Assembly: GCA_964384905.1 (NCBI GenBank)
Contig: CAYLND010000159.1
Location: 1 to 8,269 of the forward strand
Direction: 5' to 3'
Length of the DNA stretch: 8,269 nucleotides
Source: Gp22-AA3 sp964384905
Lineage (GTDB): Bacteria > Acidobacteriota > Polarisedimenticolia > Gp22-AA2
Each line of letters starts with the position of its first letter. The first letter of the stretch is position 1. A program made the position numbers and the translations under genes. The notes under the pieces are model-generated. The model saw only the letters and a program-made list of their open reading frames with translations. It ran no database searches and was not told the origin of the DNA. Shown here piece after piece: positions 7,125-8,269 of this stretch.

Positions 7125-8217
7125 ACAGGATCTCCTCATAGAGACCTTCCACCCTTCGCGTCATCGGGACGGCGCGAAACATCGACTCGACCCGTTTCTT
7201 CCCCCGGACTCCCATGGCGCGACGCTCTTCGGGGCTCGCCAGAAGACGCGCGATCGCCGCCGCCAGCGCCGGCGCGTCGCCCGGCGGGACGAGCACCCCG
7301 GTGCTCCCGTCCTGCACCACTTCGGGAAGCCCGCCCACGCGGCTGGCGACGACCGGAACCCCGGCGTCCATCGCCTCCAGCGCCGCCAGGCCGAAACCCT
7401 CGCGGCCGATCGACGGCACGACGACGATGTCGAACGCCGGGAGGAGGCGCCGGGCATCGACCCGCTCGCCCATGAGCACGACGCGGGAGCGCAGGCCGAG
7501 GGCCGTGGCCTCGGCCTCCAGAGCGCAACGCTCCGGACCATCCCCGACCAGGACCACCGTCGGTGAGAGGGCGTCCGAGGGGAGCCGCGCGATGGCCCGC
7601 AGCAGCACCGCCTGTCCCTTGTGCGGGGTGAGACCACCGACGCAGCCGACGATCGGAGGGTTGGGCCGCCCCACAAGGGCGAGCGCATCGCTCCGGGATG
7701 ACACGGGGGGCGGATCGATTCCGTTCGGGACGACGGCCAGAAGCCCCGCCGGGATCCTGAGATCGGCCGAGGCGTGCGCCGCGACGGCGCCGGAACAGCA
7801 CAGCACGCGGCGGCACAGGCGCGCCAGCAGGCGCTCCAGACGTCGGTGCCGGCCGCGCAGCGTCGTGTCGATGGTGTGCAGATGGTGCACCACCGCCGGC
7901 ACGTCCGACCACCAGGCCGCGCCGCGTCCGAGAGCACCGGCGAAATGCCCGTGCGTGTGGAGGATGTCGGGGTCGATCTCCCTGAGCAGCCGCGCCGCCC
8001 GGAGAATATCCCGCGGACGGTAACCGGTCGCGCCGAGACAGCGGACCGGCGCGCCGCTCGCTTCGATCTCCATCGCCACCTGTCCGCCGCGCACGGCGCA
8101 GACCACCTCGACCCGAAAACGCCGCCCGTCCGCATGCCGCACGAGTGTCTGCACGACACGCTCCAGTCCGCCCGTGTCGAGGGCCTCCACCAGATGGACG
8201 ACGCGCAGCGGTCTCAT
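7105..8217 (-). CDS. Glycosyltransferase family 4 (GT-B fold), GT4 number 1
   Basis: A 370-residue protein of typical length for GT4 retaining glycosyltransferases, which move a sugar from a nucleotide-sugar donor to a lipid-linked or growing glycan at the cytoplasmic face of the inner membrane. Visible features: an N-terminal acceptor domain starting with a beta strand and the glycine-rich loop TGGLER (residues 15-20); HTHGHF (87-92); the domain linker PNGID (164-168); the donor-site segment VGGLTPHKG (193-201) with Lys200; and the E-x7-E motif Glu273/Glu281 in EGFGLAALE, followed by GVPVVASRVGGLPEVV. The usual Arg of the GRLxxxKG donor motif is Gly195 here. The ATG overlaps the stop of the preceding gene by 4 bases; upstream there is only a weak G-rich ribosome site. 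Donor, acceptor and linkage cannot be read from sequence. Confidence 0.93.
   Translation of the reverse strand: MRPLRVVHLVEALDTGGLERVVQTLVRHADGRRFRVEVVCAVRGGQVAMEIEASGAPVRCLGATGYRPRDILRAARLLREIDPDILHTHGHFAGALGRGAAWWSDVPAVVHHLHTIDTTLRGRHRRLERLLARLCRRVLCCSGAVAAHASADLRIPAGLLAVVPNGIDPPPVSSRSDALALVGRPNPPIVGCVGGLTPHKGQAVLLRAIARLPSDALSPTVVLVGDGPERCALEAEATALGLRSRVVLMGERVDARRLLPAFDIVVVPSIGREGFGLAALEAMDAGVPVVASRVGGLPEVVQDGSTGVLVPPGDAPALAAAIARLLASPEERRAMGVRGKKRVESMFRAVPMTRRVEGLYEEILCERRAA
7132..7136 (-). promoter_or_regulatory. Ribosome binding site that decides the start of GT4 number 2
   Basis: AGGAG on the minus strand, 7 bases before GTG 7124 and still inside the coding region of the preceding gene. 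The alternative ATG at 7139 touches this element, and its own upstream sequence (GGAAGG, about 5 bases before it) is a weaker match. Confidence 0.6.
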
Positions 8218-8269
8218 CGGCCGCCCCGCGCCGCCACGGCCTCGCCGATCTCGCGCGGTTCGCCCGCTC
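8214..8269 (-). CDS. C-terminal end of an unidentified protein (partial)
   Basis: Only the last 17 codons are inside the window. Read on the minus strand they give AGEPREIGEAVAARGGR and then TGA at 8216-8214. The frame is open from the window edge, and its stop forms an ATGA overlap with the start of the next glycosyltransferase gene, the same junction type used almost everywhere else in this operon. That junction is the main reason to believe the frame. The tail is charged and alanine-rich, which gives no family assignment. By context it is probably another polysaccharide biosynthesis gene, but this is inference only. Confidence 0.6.
   Translation of the reverse strand, partial: AGEPREIGEAVAARGGR

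Noticed and set aside
5856..7475. A 539-codon open frame on the plus strand opposite GT4 numbers 1 and 2
   Set aside because: It lies entirely antisense to two clear GT4 genes, its product is Arg/Pro/Gly-rich without any recognisable motif, and long antisense open frames are expected in GC-rich DNA because stop codons are rare.
1..8269. CRISPR arrays, tRNA or rRNA genes, insertion sequences, terminators and riboswitches
   Set aside because: No regular direct repeats, no transposase reading frame, no hairpin followed by a T-run and no RNA-gene signature were seen; every base is inside a supported coding region.

Overview
The window is a fully coding, one-directional stretch of a very GC-rich bacterial genome (about 70% GC by eye). 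It holds seven complete genes or nearly complete genes plus two genes cut by the window edges. All are on the minus strand, so transcription runs from high to low coordinates. Their content is that of a surface-polysaccharide (O-antigen, lipopolysaccharide or exopolysaccharide) biosynthesis operon: three family-4 glycosyltransferases (GT4), one heptosyltransferase-type family-9 glycosyltransferase (GT9), a class I SAM-dependent methyltransferase with an N-terminal zinc ribbon, an exported PHP-type metallohydrolase with membrane segments, a WbqC-like protein and a PIG-L/LmbE-type deacetylase.

Order in the direction of transcription: the last 17 codons of an unidentified gene (8269-8214); GT4 number 1 (8217-7105); GT4 number 2 (7124 or 7139 to 5931); methyltransferase (5934-5002); GT9 (5005-3839); GT4 number 3 (3842-2610); PHP metallohydrolase (2613-1087); WbqC-like protein (1090-395); PIG-L deacetylase (398 to the left edge, incomplete). 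Seven of the eight junctions are exact 4-base stop/start overlaps (ATGA six times, GTGA once). The eighth overlaps by 20 or 35 bases depending on the start. There is no intergenic base in the window, so no internal promoter, terminator, RNA gene, CRISPR array or mobile element was found. The promoter and the end of the operon lie outside.

Organism: the GT9 gene and the general inventory point to a Gram-negative (diderm) bacterium. The GC content, the Arg/Ala/Gly-rich proteins and the mosaic of families fit a GC-rich phylum such as Acidobacteriota, a myxobacterial-type lineage or one of the uncultured GC-rich lineages, but nothing in the window decides this.

How the genes may work together (inference): the four glycosyltransferases add sugars to a lipid-linked or core oligosaccharide at the cytoplasmic face, and the methyltransferase may modify a sugar. 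PIG-L may remove an N-acetyl group, and the WbqC-like protein may act on the freed amine or another position. The PHP protein, predicted to face the periplasm, may act on a phosphoester after export. No flippase, polymerase, ABC exporter, initiating transferase or nucleotide-sugar synthesis gene is inside the window, so the cluster must extend on one or both sides. The most unusual item is the PHP protein, whose catalytic domain appears to be interrupted by a two-helix membrane hairpin.
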